Origin: Nitrosomonas sp. Nm34
GTDB taxonomy: Bacteria > Pseudomonadota > Gammaproteobacteria > Burkholderiales > Nitrosomonadaceae
DNA: 64,000 bases
Assembly: GCF_900113925.1 (NCBI RefSeq)
Contig: NZ_FORD01000006.1
Coordinates: 62,001 to 126,000, forward strand
Direction: 5' to 3'
In this document: positions 1 to 9,824 of the stretch, in pieces
How positions within the stretch are numbered: position 1 is the first letter of the stretch
How the letters are laid out: each line of letters begins with the position of its first letter
Position numbers and translations under genes: made by a program
The notes under the pieces: generated by a model
Databases searched by the model: none
What the model saw: only the letters and a program-made list of their open reading frames with translations
What the model was told of the DNA's origin: nothing

Positions 1-40
1 CACTAAAATGCTGTTCAATCTGTTTTAGGATTAGTAAGTT

Positions 41-931
41 TTACTTGGTTAATCGATATAACGCTTCCTCATATCGCTCTATCGTTTGGGTAAGAATGTC
101 CTCAGGAATAGCAGGTGCAGGAGGCTGCTTATTCCACTTGAGCTGCTCCAGCCAGTCACGAATGAATTGCTTATCATAACTTGGTGGATTTTTCCCAGGC
201 TGGTATTGATCGGCCGGCCAGAAACGTGATGAATCTGGGGTCAACACCTCATCGATCAGGTAGAGATTGCCTGCCCCATCCTGGCCAAATTCGAATTTGG
301 TATCAGCGATGATCACGCCGCGGGTAGCGGCATAATCGGCGGCTTCAGTATACAGTGCGATTGTTTTGCTGCGCACTTCTTGAGCAAGCGCTTGCCCCAT
401 TAACTGTTCACATTGCTCAAATGAAATATTTTCATCATGGGCCCCTGCCACTGCCTTGGTAGAAGGCGTAAAAATAGCGCCTGTTGGTAGTTTTTCTGCT
501 TCCTGTAAATTTTGCGGTAACATAATGCCGCTGATGGCTCCTGTTCGCTGATAATCTTTCCAACCTGAACCGACAATATAACCGCGCACGATTGCCTCGA
601 TCGGCAACGGCTTTAATCGTTTGACAACAAAGGCGCGGTCGATCACCTGCTCGCGCTCTTCAGGTGCTACCACAGATTCAGGCGAAATGTCGGTTAAATG
701 ATTAGGCAGGATGTGATGCAGCTTTTTGAACCAGAAATTGGATAATTTCGTCAAGACCTTACCTTTGCCAGGGACCGGTGTTGGCAATATCACATCGAAT
801 GCTGACAGACGATCGGTCTGAACAATCAATAAATTATTCTCATCAACTGCATAAATATCACGCACTTTGCCCCGATGCAGCAAAGGCAAGCTTTTCAGGT
901 TAGTTTCAAACAGGGCAATGGTATGAGTCAT
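41..931 (-). CDS. purC: SAICAR synthase PurC
   Basis: Phosphoribosylaminoimidazole-succinocarboxamide synthase joins aspartate to CAIR in an ATP-dependent step of purine synthesis in the cytoplasm. The N-terminus carries the family signature [11 protein letters not shown], followed by [11 protein letters not shown]. Later motifs are [18 protein letters not shown] and DTKFEFG (nucleotide and substrate site). At 296 residues it matches the longer, yeast-like/proteobacterial form. It is the last gene of a minus-strand purE-purK-purC cluster and starts 33 bases after the purK stop. No strong ribosome binding site is visible before the ATG, so translation may depend on the upstream genes. The family call is secure. 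Confidence 0.97.
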   Translation of the reverse strand: MTHTIALFETNLKSLPLLHRGKVRDIYAVDENNLLIVQTDRLSAFDVILPTPVPGKGKVLTKLSNFWFKKLHHILPNHLTDISPESVVAPEEREQVIDRAFVVKRLKPLPIEAIVRGYIVGSGWKDYQRTGAISGIMLPQNLQEAEKLPTGAIFTPSTKAVAGAHDENISFEQCEQLMGQALAQEVRSKTIALYTEAADYAATRGVIIADTKFEFGQDGAGNLYLIDEVLTPDSSRFWPADQYQPGKNPPSYDKQFIRDWLEQLKWNKQPPAPAIPEDILTQTIERYEEALYRLTK

Positions 932-964
932 GGATCAATTTTAATTAAATTCTTCAATAATAAT

Positions 965-2101
965 TTAGCAATTTTTTAACGATACCTTGATCGCTTCTGC
1001 TTGCTGCAAAGCCTGTTCAACCGTATCAGCGAGCACCGTAAAATGCCCCATTTTTCTGCCCGGCCTCGCTTCATGTTTGCCGTATAAATGGAGTTTGGCA
1101 TTGGGATTGCTTAATACCTTATTCCAATCCGGTTCTCCTGATTGCCACAGATCACCCAGCAAATTCACCATCACGACCGGCGTGTGCAGCGCAGTACTTC
1201 CTTGTGGCAGGCGGCACAATATCCGAGCTTGCTGCTCGAATTGCGAAGTAATACAGGCATCCAGGGTATAGTGGCCACTATTGTGCGGACGGGGCGCAAT
1301 TTCATTGATAAATAACCGCCCGTCGGTAAGCACAAAGAACTCGATGCAGAGCACCCCGCGGTAATCCAGTTTAATCGCTACCTCAGTGGCTATTTTTTTG
1401 GCGTGTTGCACAATGCCTTCTGGTATCCTGGCAGGAACAATACTCATATCGAGAATGCCATGCATATGCTGATTCTCAGCTACTGGAAACAGGCTGATCT
1501 CACCATCAAAGTCACGCGCAACAATCACGGAAATCTCACATGCAAGGGGTAACAATTGCTCCAGCACACAAGGCTGCTGTTGCAAGTAAGTGAAAGCATC
1601 CGATAATTCATGAGAAGTATGGATTCTTACCTGCCCTTTGCCATCATAACCGAACTGGCTGACTTTAAGGATGCCAGGAAAAAATAGCGCATCGATTGCA
1701 GCCGACAAATCATCCTTATTTTGAATCGCTAAAAAGGGCGCAACCGAAAAACCATTGGCTGCTAGAAACTGTTTTTCCAGCAGGCGGTTTTGTGCGATAG
1801 AAACACTTGTCGCAGGGGGACTCACGACACAATGTTGTTCCAGAAACCGCAGTACGTCCGCAGGCACATTTTCAAATTCCGTGGTGACGCCTGCACAGGT
1901 AGTACTGAGTTCATGTAAAGCAGTCACATCATGATAGTCCGCGCATAAATGCCGTTCAGCGATACTGCCAGCAGGGCTGCCTTCAGCAGGATCCAAAACC
2001 GTTACGCGATAGCCCATACTTTGTGCTGCCATGGTAAACATGCGTCCAAGCTGGCCACCGCCCAGCAAGCCCAGCATTGCTCCGGGAATAATACTACTCA
2101 T
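965..2101 (-). CDS. purK: N5-carboxyaminoimidazole ribonucleotide synthase PurK
   Basis: ATP-grasp enzyme that carboxylates AIR with bicarbonate to N5-CAIR, which PurE then isomerises. The N-terminal dinucleotide-like motif [19 protein letters not shown] is followed by VTVLDP, as usual for PurK. The central part has the ATP-grasp substrate residues ([23 protein letters not shown]), and [16 protein letters not shown] closes the active site. The length of 378 residues is normal. Its ATG overlaps the purE stop by four bases (ATGA, 2098-2101), which indicates translational coupling and fits the obligate PurK-PurE hand-over of an unstable intermediate. Confidence 0.97.
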   Translation of the reverse strand: MSSIIPGAMLGLLGGGQLGRMFTMAAQSMGYRVTVLDPAEGSPAGSIAERHLCADYHDVTALHELSTTCAGVTTEFENVPADVLRFLEQHCVVSPPATSVSIAQNRLLEKQFLAANGFSVAPFLAIQNKDDLSAAIDALFFPGILKVSQFGYDGKGQVRIHTSHELSDAFTYLQQQPCVLEQLLPLACEISVIVARDFDGEISLFPVAENQHMHGILDMSIVPARIPEGIVQHAKKIATEVAIKLDYRGVLCIEFFVLTDGRLFINEIAPRPHNSGHYTLDACITSQFEQQARILCRLPQGSTALHTPVVMVNLLGDLWQSGEPDWNKVLSNPNAKLHLYGKHEARPGRKMGHFTVLADTVEQALQQAEAIKVSLKNC

Positions 2102-2589
2102 GATTCAGGCAAAGTCATGGCAGCCACTGAATCTGCTTGCGCTGCTCGAAATGATTCAAGGCGCTTGACCAGTGTGCTGTCTCCCATCGCCAGTAATGCA
2201 ACAGCAAAAAGCCCGGCATTGGCTGCGCCTGCTTCACCAATGGCAAAAGTGGCAACGGGCACTCCCTTTGGCATCTGCACAATGGAAAGTAGCGAATCCA
2301 CTCCTTGCAAGTGCTTGGAAGTCACTGGCACTCCGAGTACCGGCAAAGTGGTTTTGGCCGCGATCATGCCAGGTAAATGCGCCGCCCCCCCTGCCCCTGC
2401 AATAATGCATCGGATACCTCGTTCTATTGCTGTAGCTGCAAATTTAAACATACGATCTGGTGTTCGATGCGCTGACACGATCAAGGTTTCGTGCGGGATA
2501 TCAAAATCTTTGAGGATCCGGGCAGCCTGTTGCATGACGTTCCAATCACTGCTACTGCCCATGACAATACTGACTAATGGATTATCCAT
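2098..2589 (-). CDS. purE: N5-CAIR mutase PurE
   Basis: Class I PurE converts N5-CAIR to CAIR in purine synthesis. The protein is 163 residues, the normal size. It shows [17 protein letters not shown] at the N-terminus, the catalytic-histidine motif [11 protein letters not shown], and the [11 protein letters not shown] loop that binds the ribotide. It is the first gene of the purEKC cluster on the minus strand and is divergent from exbD across a gap of about 150 bases, which should hold both promoters. I could not pick out a convincing promoter or PurR-type operator there. Confidence 0.97.
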   Translation of the reverse strand: MDNPLVSIVMGSSSDWNVMQQAARILKDFDIPHETLIVSAHRTPDRMFKFAATAIERGIRCIIAGAGGAAHLPGMIAAKTTLPVLGVPVTSKHLQGVDSLLSIVQMPKGVPVATFAIGEAGAANAGLFAVALLAMGDSTLVKRLESFRAAQADSVAAMTLPES

Positions 2590-2740
2590 TCAGAACGGAA
2601 TACTGGATTAACAATCTTAAATAATGACGAAAGTGGTAATAATAAACTAGAATTTGATTTTGAAGCTGGATGTTTAACAGTTTATTCCACATCTTGTGGT
2701 AATCTCACGCTTTAGCACCTATTAACTGGCAAGCAACTCT

Positions 2741-3184
2741 ATGAATTTTCAGCGGGGTCAAAAAAAAGAAGAGCCGGAGATCAATCTTGTTCCGATGATC
2801 GATGTCCTACTGGTCATCCTGATTTTTCTGGTGATTACCACGACTTACTCGAAATATGCCGATCTCGAGATTACGCTGCCAGAAACAACCACTACGGAAG
2901 TTGCTAAACAAAGCGAACGACCTCATACCATTGATGTGACCGTAAGCGCAACAGGTAACTACACCATCAATCGGATACCCATAACCTTTTCTAACACTGA
3001 GGGATTACGCAATGAATTGCAATCTGCCGCCAAGGATGAGAAAAATCCAGTTATCATTATTACTGCAGATGCAAAGGCCGCCCATCAATCGGTGATAAAG
3101 GTCATGGAAGCTGCTCGGCTTGCCGGGTACAATCAGGTGACATTTACGACAGAAACTACAGAAGCAAAAAATAACCCCAAGTAA
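2741..3184 (+). CDS. exbD: ExbD/TolR-family biopolymer transport protein
   Basis: Inner membrane protein of the ExbD/TolR family, a partner of a proton-driven ExbB/TolQ motor that energises TonB-dependent transport or envelope integrity. The start EPEINLVPMIDVLLVILIFL contains the conserved Asp inside the single transmembrane helix (residues about 17-36), and a periplasmic domain follows. The length of 147 residues is typical. No exbB/tolQ or tonB lies next to it, so its motor partner must be encoded elsewhere. It is divergent from purE and followed by sodB. It could equally serve a Tol-like system; the family is sure, the partner is not. Confidence 0.9.
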   Translation: MNFQRGQKKEEPEINLVPMIDVLLVILIFLVITTTYSKYADLEITLPETTTTEVAKQSERPHTIDVTVSATGNYTINRIPITFSNTEGLRNELQSAAKDEKNPVIIITADAKAAHQSVIKVMEAARLAGYNQVTFTTETTEAKNNPK

Positions 3185-3272
3185 TTTAACTTCGGATAAT
3201 ATTTTTTCTTGATCGATTATTAATCATATGCCAATAGCTTCTTTGTTCAATTTCATTTTTAAAGGAAGAAAA

Positions 3273-3914
3273 ATGAGCACTAATCTGGAAAATTTTTCTA
3301 AAGCTGCACAATCCGGTAACACTTATGTCCTTGCTCCCCTCCCCTATGCAGATAATGCACTGGAACCGGTTATTTCTGCCCATACCATGAGCTTCCACTA
3401 TGGCAAGCATCACAAAGCGTACGTTGATAATTTGAACAAATTGCTAGCAGATAATAATGCATTGGCTGGACAATCACTGGAAAATATCATCACTGCCACT
3501 GCAGGTCAGGCAGATAAAGCAGGTATTTTCAATAATGCTGCTCAAGTCTGGAATCATATGTTTTATTGGCATAGTCTCATCCCTAAAGGTGGTGGCGAGC
3601 CTCCTGCCAGTTTGAAACAAAAAATTGAAGCCTCATTTGATAGCGTGGACGCCTGTAAAAAGGAATTTGCCAATGCCGCCGTCACGCAATTTGGCAGTGG
3701 CTGGGCTTGGCTGGTGCAGGAAGGAGATAAACTGGCTATTCTCAAAACGGGCAATGCAGATTCGCCCCTTACCAAAAATAGCAGACCTTTGCTGACTATT
3801 GATGTTTGGGAGCATGCCTATTATCTCGACTATCAAAATCGACGGCCTGATTATGTCAATACAATTCTCGATAAACTCATCAATTGGGAATTTGCTGCTT
3901 CAAACCTGCGTTAA
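3273..3914 (+). CDS. sodB: Iron/manganese superoxide dismutase
   Basis: Superoxide dismutase converts superoxide to oxygen and hydrogen peroxide in the cytoplasm. The N-terminal domain has [19 protein letters not shown] (first metal His and active-site region). The second domain has [11 protein letters not shown] and the C-terminal signature [11 protein letters not shown] with the Asp and His ligands. The glutamine-glycine pattern around [10 protein letters not shown] favours the iron form. I chose the ATG at 3273 because AAAGGAAG lies just before it; an in-frame ATG 45 bases upstream lacks this. The resulting 213 residues are about 20 longer at the N-terminus than typical FeSOD. It heads the sodB-hisG-hisD-greB run. 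Confidence 0.95.
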   Translation: MSTNLENFSKAAQSGNTYVLAPLPYADNALEPVISAHTMSFHYGKHHKAYVDNLNKLLADNNALAGQSLENIITATAGQADKAGIFNNAAQVWNHMFYWHSLIPKGGGEPPASLKQKIEASFDSVDACKKEFANAAVTQFGSGWAWLVQEGDKLAILKTGNADSPLTKNSRPLLTIDVWEHAYYLDYQNRRPDYVNTILDKLINWEFAASNLR

Positions 3915-3926
3915 TTTCTCGGATTT

Positions 3927-4574
3927 ATGACAAATATTACCATTGCACTTTCAAAAGGGCGTATTTTCGAGGATACCGCGCCTTTTCTGAAAGCAGCCGG
4001 GATCGTCGCACAGGACGATCCCGACACCTCACGGAAACTGATCATTGCAACCAATAATCCGAAGGTGCGTCTTATCATGGTACGCGCCTCGGATGTACCG
4101 ACTTATGTGCATTATGGCGCAGCTGATCTGGGTGTTGCCGGGAAAGATGTCATGTTGGAGCATGGTGGCGCGGGTCTTTATCAGCCGCTCGATTTACAGA
4201 TTGCCCGCTGTCGCATGATGGTCGCCGTACCTGAGGATTTCGATTATGAATCAGCAGTTTTTCAAGGTGCCCGCTTAAGGGTTGCCACTAAATATCTCAA
4301 AACTGCGCGCGATCATTTTGCTGAGAAGGGCATGCATGTCGACCTCATCAAATTATATGGTTCAATGGAGCTTGCGCCGTTGGTCGGTCTGGCAGATGCC
4401 ATTGTCGATCTCGTGTCGAGCGGTAACACCTTGAAAGCCAATCACTTGAAAGCGGTGGAAGAGATCCTGACCATTTCAGCACGATTGATCATTAATCAGG
4501 CAGCGCTCAAACTAAAGCGTGAAGCGATTCAACCGCTGCTTGAAGCATTTAAAACAGCCATTAAAACCGTTTAA
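3927..4574 (+). CDS. hisG: ATP phosphoribosyltransferase HisG, short form
   Basis: First enzyme of histidine synthesis, condensing ATP with PRPP. At 215 residues it is the short (HisG-S) form, which lacks the C-terminal regulatory domain and in known cases needs HisZ as regulatory partner; hisZ is not in this window. The motifs [28 protein letters not shown] and [18 protein letters not shown] (PRPP loop) are all present. It begins 12 bases after the sodB stop and sits before hisD, so the three are probably co-transcribed. The ribosome binding site is weak. Confidence 0.96.
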   Translation: MTNITIALSKGRIFEDTAPFLKAAGIVAQDDPDTSRKLIIATNNPKVRLIMVRASDVPTYVHYGAADLGVAGKDVMLEHGGAGLYQPLDLQIARCRMMVAVPEDFDYESAVFQGARLRVATKYLKTARDHFAEKGMHVDLIKLYGSMELAPLVGLADAIVDLVSSGNTLKANHLKAVEEILTISARLIINQAALKLKREAIQPLLEAFKTAIKTV

Positions 4575-4639
4575 AGCAGAGGCAGGGATGCTTGTATCCT
4601 CGTTGCCTACTGCCATTATTCTTCAGAGTCCATAGTGAT

Positions 4640-5938
4640 ATGATAAAACTCAATCGATTGTCTTCCACCGATGCTACATTTGATGAAGCCCTGCACGCTT
4701 TATTGGCTTTTGAAAGCACGCAGGATGAAACCGTTAATAACACAGTCAACCATATCCTGACCGATATCAAAAAGCGTGGAGATGATGCATTACTTGATTA
4801 TACTCGTCGCTTTGATCATTTAGAGCTCTCCTCGATTAGCGAGATTGAACTGCCTAAAAACGTCTGGCAACACGCTTTACAGCGGCTTCAAACCGCCGAA
4901 AGAGAGGCACTGGAACAAGCTGCACGGCGCATACGTCTCTATCATGAAAGACAATTATCACAATCCTGGCACTATACTGAGCCAGATGGCACCTTGCTGG
5001 GGCAGAAAATCACTGCACTCGATCGCGTAGGACTATATGTACCTGGCGGCAAAGCTTCCTATCCCTCCTCTGTGCTGATGAATGCTATTCCGGCCAAGGT
5101 GGCGGGTGTTAACGAGCTGATTATGGTCGTTCCCACACCCCATGGTGAAAAAAATGACCTGGTGCTTGCTGCCGCAGCCATTGCTGCAGTCGATCGTATT
5201 TTTACCATAGGAGGCGCTCAGGCAATCGGTGCCTTGGCTTATGGTACAGCGACTATACCTAAAGTCGATAAAATCGTAGGACCTGGCAATGCTTATGTAG
5301 CAGCAGCCAAACGCTTTGTGTTCGGTCTGGTGGGTATCGATATGGTCGCGGGCCCTTCAGAAATACTGGTGATTTGTGATGGCAATATTGAGCCCGATTG
5401 GATCGCCATGGATTTATTTTCCCAGGCCGAGCACGATGAACAGGCGCAAGCCATATTGCTTTGCCCTGAACAAGATTTTCTTGATGCAGTGGCGGCAAGC
5501 ATCACCCGGCAGCTTGAAGCCATGCCTCGAAAAGAGGTCATTCGCGCCTCACTGGAAGCACGGGGAGCCTTGATCAAGGTACGCGATTTAGAGGAAGCCT
5601 GCCTCATCGCCAACCGGATTGCCCCCGAGCATCTGGAGTTATCCGTATCCAATCCAGAGCAGTGGATTGACAAATTGAAACACGCCGGTGCAATTTTTAT
5701 GGGACATCATACTTGTGAAGCACTGGGTGATTATTGTGCCGGGCCCAATCACGTGTTGCCGACTTCCGGCACGGCGCGTTTTTCTTCACCCTTGGGTGTT
5801 TACGACTTTCAGAAACGCACCAGTCTGATCCAGGTATCCCCGCAAAGCGCCTCTACACTGGGTGCGATTGCGGCTACTCTGGCCAGAGGCGAGGGATTAC
5901 AAGCCCATGCCATGTCTGCTGAATTTCGCTGTAAATAA
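4640..5938 (+). CDS. hisD: Histidinol dehydrogenase
   Basis: Zinc- and NAD-dependent enzyme that catalyses the last two oxidations of histidine synthesis, histidinol to histidine. Motifs include [44 protein letters not shown], the zinc/catalytic [20 protein letters not shown], and [18 protein letters not shown] near the end. An ATG at 4640 gives 432 residues, the usual size; an upstream in-frame start at 4592 adds 16 residues without family support. It follows hisG by 65 bases. The other his genes are elsewhere, a scattered arrangement common in betaproteobacteria. Confidence 0.96.
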   Translation: MIKLNRLSSTDATFDEALHALLAFESTQDETVNNTVNHILTDIKKRGDDALLDYTRRFDHLELSSISEIELPKNVWQHALQRLQTAEREALEQAARRIRLYHERQLSQSWHYTEPDGTLLGQKITALDRVGLYVPGGKASYPSSVLMNAIPAKVAGVNELIMVVPTPHGEKNDLVLAAAAIAAVDRIFTIGGAQAIGALAYGTATIPKVDKIVGPGNAYVAAAKRFVFGLVGIDMVAGPSEILVICDGNIEPDWIAMDLFSQAEHDEQAQAILLCPEQDFLDAVAASITRQLEAMPRKEVIRASLEARGALIKVRDLEEACLIANRIAPEHLELSVSNPEQWIDKLKHAGAIFMGHHTCEALGDYCAGPNHVLPTSGTARFSSPLGVYDFQKRTSLIQVSPQSASTLGAIAATLARGEGLQAHAMSAEFRCK

Positions 5939-5963
5939 TTCGTTGAAACAGAGCAATACTTAC

Positions 5964-6557
5964 ATGAGCAAAGCATTTGTCAAAGAAACGGATACAGCTG
6001 ACGAGTTTGATGAAGAAGCATTTCTTTCGCCACTCCCGCCTGCTAGCAAAAACTATATTACTCCAGGTGGTTATGCTCGTCTGAAAGAAGAATATTTATG
6101 GCTGCTTAATAAAGAACGACCCGATGTGACTGCAATGGTGGCATGGGCCGCTGGCAATGGAGACCGCTCTGAAAATGGCGACTATCTCTACGGGAAGAAA
6201 CGTTTGCGTGAAATAGACAAGCGGCTACGCTTTCTATCCAAACGGCTGGATATGGCTGAAATCATCGATCCGACAGCACCACGTGAAGATCCCTCACGCA
6301 TCTTTTTTGGTGCAACTGTCTGCTATGCTGATCAAAACGGCCATGAAAAAACTGTTTCTATTGTCGGAATGGATGAAACCGATCCCTTGAGCGGCTATAT
6401 CAGCTGGATCTCTCCTGCAGCGCGCGCGCTGATTTCTGCGCGGGAAGGTGATACTGTTACTCTGCTCACACCTGCCGGCACCGAGAGACTCGATATCCTG
6501 TCAGTCGATTATCAACCAATTTTTATTCCGCCCTTTAAACCTGTTACCTCAGAATAA
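5964..6557 (+). CDS. greB: Transcription elongation factor GreB
   Basis: GreA/GreB-family factor that enters the RNA polymerase secondary channel and stimulates cleavage of backtracked transcripts. The N-terminal coiled-coil half contains YITPGGYARLKEEYLWLL and the tip region GNGDRSENGDYLYGKKRLREID, followed by a FKBP-like C-terminal half. The sequence RSENGDYLYGKKRLREIDKR is typical of GreB rather than GreA. The start at 5964 (MSKAFVKE) gives 197 residues; the leader of about 35 residues before the first conserved segment is longer than in E. coli GreB. It lies 25 bases after hisD. Confidence 0.93.
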   Translation: MSKAFVKETDTADEFDEEAFLSPLPPASKNYITPGGYARLKEEYLWLLNKERPDVTAMVAWAAGNGDRSENGDYLYGKKRLREIDKRLRFLSKRLDMAEIIDPTAPREDPSRIFFGATVCYADQNGHEKTVSIVGMDETDPLSGYISWISPAARALISAREGDTVTLLTPAGTERLDILSVDYQPIFIPPFKPVTSE

Positions 6558-7029
6558 CTCTCTTTCGAATTGAGTTTTCCCCACCCAGGTCTCTTATGCC
6601 GCTATGTGTTAATTTATGAATCTCATACCACGCTAATCATAACTTATTGAATTTAATTATAGAAATGAACTTAATATAAATTGATTTATTTGGATGTGTT
6701 ACCAAAATAATTAAATAAAGTCTAATTTGCCATCGAATTATCGATTTGATAATTATTTATCATAGTATACTTAAATTGGATAATGCTTTATATAATTAAA
6801 TATATCGCGGTCATATTATAAACCAGATTGCATAAGCTTATTTTGATATATATCATAATTTCATGAAATATTTACAATATCTTCCTTAGTAATACTTTAG
6901 TAATATCAAGATTCATCAGAATATTACAGATAGTTTGCTTGATGATTAAGCTCATCTTACTATTATTCGAGCAATCACTACTCGGCCAGAAAATCTTGAT
7001 TTCACCGTAACAGCTATATAAGGAATCAA
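6558..7029 (+). other. AT-rich intergenic region
   Basis: Strikingly AT-rich 470-base spacer with long runs of A and T and no plausible reading frame. It ends with a clear ribosome binding site (AAGGAA, about 7021-7026) for the signalling protein at 7030. It probably holds that gene's promoter, but I cannot place -35/-10 elements with confidence in such AT-rich sequence. No RNA gene or repeat recognised. Confidence 0.5.
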
Positions 7030-8964
7030 ATGAATCATGCTATGAGAATAGCTGATAGTGATGAGTTAAAATTTAGCTCATCACTTCTCAGTTTCAAGGG
7101 AACCACACAGGCATTATTAAAAGCTTGCCATCAAAAAGATGCGACAAACAGTGAAATTGCCAGGCTCATTCAAACTGATCCAGTGCTCTGCAGTTACCTT
7201 ATTCATCTAGTTAATGTATCAAACCAGGCTACCCATGTTGTTACTTCCCTATCAGAGGCGGTCTCTCTTGTGGGTATACCCGTTATCAAGCAATTAGCCA
7301 TAGGATTTTCACTAATAGATCAATTTCGAAGTGGTTCTGCTAATGGGTTTGATTATCAAGAATTTTGGTCACATTCGCTGTTAATGGCGCTTGCTATGCA
7401 GGAATTAGGTAAAACAGCTCGAATTTGCACACAAGATGAGCTATTTGCTTGTGGTTTAATGGCACGTATCGGGTGTTTAGCATTGGCTACCACTCATCCA
7501 GATAAATATGCTGCATTAATAATCAAGCAAAAACAAAACTCGAGTATTTCTCTGGCTACACTTGAGCAGCAGTATTTGCAGACAGATCACAACGAATTAA
7601 CCGCAACCCTGTTGAGTGATTTTGGCCTTCCCAAGATTTTAGTAGAAGCGGTTTATTACCATGAAGTACCCGCAGAGTCGGGTTTTTCTGAAGGTTCTTA
7701 TCCATTTCAACTCGTGAACCTGATACATTTAGCTAAACAAATCGCTGATTTTGGACTAGCTTCAGAATCAGAGCGTACTGTTCGAATTTCTGAGCTTATG
7801 TTACTCAGTGGAAAAATTGGTCTTGACACAGAATCATTTGGCAACCTTATAGACCAGATTACTCAGGAATGGCATGCTTATGGAAAAATACTTCAGATAG
7901 AAACCATCAATCTCCCGTCTTTCCATAATATGCTCAGCGCTTCTGTACCCTACCTGGAAATGACAACGAGCGATGCTCCTTGGAAGGTACTTTTAGTTGA
8001 GGATGATCCATTCGGTCTGGAAACGGCTGAAGAGGTGCTGGCCGATATGCTGGGTTACACTGTATTCTCAGCCACTAATGGCAAACAGGCATTATCACTA
8101 GCCATGGATATCATGCCTCATATTATCGTAACAGACTGGGCTATGCCAGTCATGGACGGTCTGGCACTAACTCGAGCCTTACGCACTACAGCCTGGGGTC
8201 AAAATATGTACATCATCATGCTTACGGGCTACGAAGATGATAAGAAAATTGTAGAGGCTTTTGAAGCCGGGGTTAATGATTATATGACAAAACCCGTCAA
8301 TGTTCCCGCCTTTCGTGCCAGATTACATGCTGCCTGGCATTATAGAAAACTACAAGAGGCTTGGGAACGTGACCAACTTCATCTCAAACGTTTTGCCGCT
8401 GAATTGGCTGTCACTAACCATAAGCTCAAGCATGATGCATTAACCGATATGCTGACCGGCATACCTAATCGTCGTGCTGGCATGAAAGCATTAACTGGAG
8501 CCTGGAATAGCGCTAACCGTTCTGGTCAATCCATCGCAGTCATGCTGATCGACATTGATCATTTCAAAAAAATCAATGATACCTATGGTCATGCCATCGG
8601 TGATAGGGTACTCAAAGAAGTGGCTACTTCCATCCGAAATATTACCCGTAAGGGAGAAATTTTTTGCCGTATAGGAGGAGAAGAGTTTTTGATGATTTGT
8701 CCGAATGGCTGCACCGATGCGAAATCTGCTTTTCCTCTCGCAGAAAGGCTACGTCAGCATGTAAAAATGCAAGAAATCAATATTGATGAAACCCGTATTC
8801 AGATTTCTATCAGTATCGGCATTGCCTTAAAAGATGCAGGGATGAAAAGTGACGAACAGCTGGTAAAAGCAGCAGATAGAGCCCTGTATGCGGCTAAAAA
8901 TGCCGGAAGAGACAGAGTTTACTTAGCCATTGAAAATCAACTGATTAGCTCTAATTTTTGCTGA
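7030..8964 (+). CDS. HDOD-receiver-GGDEF signalling protein
   Basis: Three-domain regulator of 644 residues, cytoplasmic with no membrane segment. Residues about 15-280 form an HDOD domain (the sequence VLCSYLIHLVNVSN and a YYHEVPA motif). Residues about 318-440 are a receiver with phosphoacceptor Asp in VTDWAMPVMDG and the conserved Lys in YMTKPVN. Residues about 465-635 are a GGDEF domain with an intact GGEEF signature (549-553), so it should make cyclic di-GMP. The inhibitory-site position five residues before GGEEF reads RKGE instead of RxxD, so classical product inhibition is unlikely. No histidine kinase is adjacent. The combination HDOD-REC-GGDEF suggests phosphorylation-gated cyclic di-GMP synthesis; its input is unknown. 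Confidence 0.88.
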   Translation: MNHAMRIADSDELKFSSSLLSFKGTTQALLKACHQKDATNSEIARLIQTDPVLCSYLIHLVNVSNQATHVVTSLSEAVSLVGIPVIKQLAIGFSLIDQFRSGSANGFDYQEFWSHSLLMALAMQELGKTARICTQDELFACGLMARIGCLALATTHPDKYAALIIKQKQNSSISLATLEQQYLQTDHNELTATLLSDFGLPKILVEAVYYHEVPAESGFSEGSYPFQLVNLIHLAKQIADFGLASESERTVRISELMLLSGKIGLDTESFGNLIDQITQEWHAYGKILQIETINLPSFHNMLSASVPYLEMTTSDAPWKVLLVEDDPFGLETAEEVLADMLGYTVFSATNGKQALSLAMDIMPHIIVTDWAMPVMDGLALTRALRTTAWGQNMYIIMLTGYEDDKKIVEAFEAGVNDYMTKPVNVPAFRARLHAAWHYRKLQEAWERDQLHLKRFAAELAVTNHKLKHDALTDMLTGIPNRRAGMKALTGAWNSANRSGQSIAVMLIDIDHFKKINDTYGHAIGDRVLKEVATSIRNITRKGEIFCRIGGEEFLMICPNGCTDAKSAFPLAERLRQHVKMQEINIDETRIQISISIGIALKDAGMKSDEQLVKAADRALYAAKNAGRDRVYLAIENQLISSNFC

Positions 8965-8973
8965 GAGATTCTT

Positions 8974-9078
8974 TACTCCATTTCTCAATCAAAACTGACT
9001 TTGTCGGCTTCACCTTACCGTATGATTGATACTTTCTGCGATTCGCCTTCGCGTCACGTTTGATTCGGAAATGGAATA
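8974..9078. repeat. MITE-like palindromic repeat, copy A
   Basis: About 105 bases with terminal inverted repeats. The left end reads TACTCCATTTCTCAATCAAA and the right end, reversed, TATTCCATTTCCGAATCAAA. A close relative lies at 32547-32656, sharing ACTGACTTTGTCGGCTT and CGCCTTCGCGTCA inside. It sits 9 bases after the stop of the GGDEF gene, so its stem could also end transcription. The ends begin ATTCCATTTC like those of the IS630-type remnant at 52410-53145, which suggests mobilisation by such a transposase (inference). Confidence 0.75.
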
Positions 9079-9114
9079 ATCAACTTTACTGCCTGATAAG
9101 GATTGAATAATAAC

Positions 9115-9558
9115 TTAATCTTTAGCCGATAAATGACAAGGTGGATGCGTGCTTTCTGTTGTGCGGGTCAAGCTTTTAGTCTTGCCAATCATCGGAATAC
9201 CGATATAAGCACGTAGATTGATAGTATTTTCATCTGTCAGACGTAAATTGGCACTGTAATATTTATTTTCATCCGCTTTGTAAAGGGTACCTCCTACCCA
9301 TTCAGTAGGGTCACCCTTTTTTGATCGCATATTCCACAATACTTTAGTACCACAGAGTGTCGGATTTTCTGTATTGGCTTCAGGGCTGAGCCAGGCAATG
9401 TGGCCGCACAAATTCTCATTATCGCAATACTCTAATCGCACGGCAACGTCCTTTTTTTTGCTTAACCACAAGCCCGTCACCTCCTTATTGCTGTCAGCAT
9501 ACAGGAGTGCTGGGAATGTCAGGATGACAAATAATGAGATCATAATCGAATATGGCAT
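9115..9558 (-). CDS. DUF2147-family exported protein
   Basis: 147 residues with an N-terminal signal peptide (SIMISLFVILTFPALLYA, cleavage probably after LLYA), so exported to the periplasm. The mature part has the DUF2147 pattern: VTGLWLSKKKDVAVRLEYC near the start, CGHIAWLSP, and LRLTDENTINLRAYIGIPMIGKT near the end. The molecular function of DUF2147 is unknown; members are small beta-rich envelope proteins. It stands alone between the GGDEF gene and the divergent Deg protease, with no operon partner. Confidence 0.85.
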   Translation of the reverse strand: MPYSIMISLFVILTFPALLYADSNKEVTGLWLSKKKDVAVRLEYCDNENLCGHIAWLSPEANTENPTLCGTKVLWNMRSKKGDPTEWVGGTLYKADENKYYSANLRLTDENTINLRAYIGIPMIGKTKSLTRTTESTHPPCHLSAKD

Positions 9559-9824
9559 GGCGTACTGTCTATAAAATTTATTTTAAAAAGTAAAAATACC
9601 TAGCAAAATCAGATATCGCCAGATAAGAACTCGCTGCTATTTGCTCAATATACCAAAAAATGAGAAGACATGTCATAGACTTATAGCTAATCGTGCAACC
9701 ATAGTTTTTTTTCAATTTTTATAAGACTATTTTCACTGTTCAGCTGTAAGCTTTCTTACTAGAATGTAGTGTCCCAGGTCTTATCTCAGTCATAAATCAT
9801 TTTCATTACTAAGAGAAATCAATT

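Noticed and set aside
4592-4639. Upstream start for histidinol dehydrogenase adding 16 residues
   Set aside because: The extra residues do not fit the family and 4640 gives the usual length.
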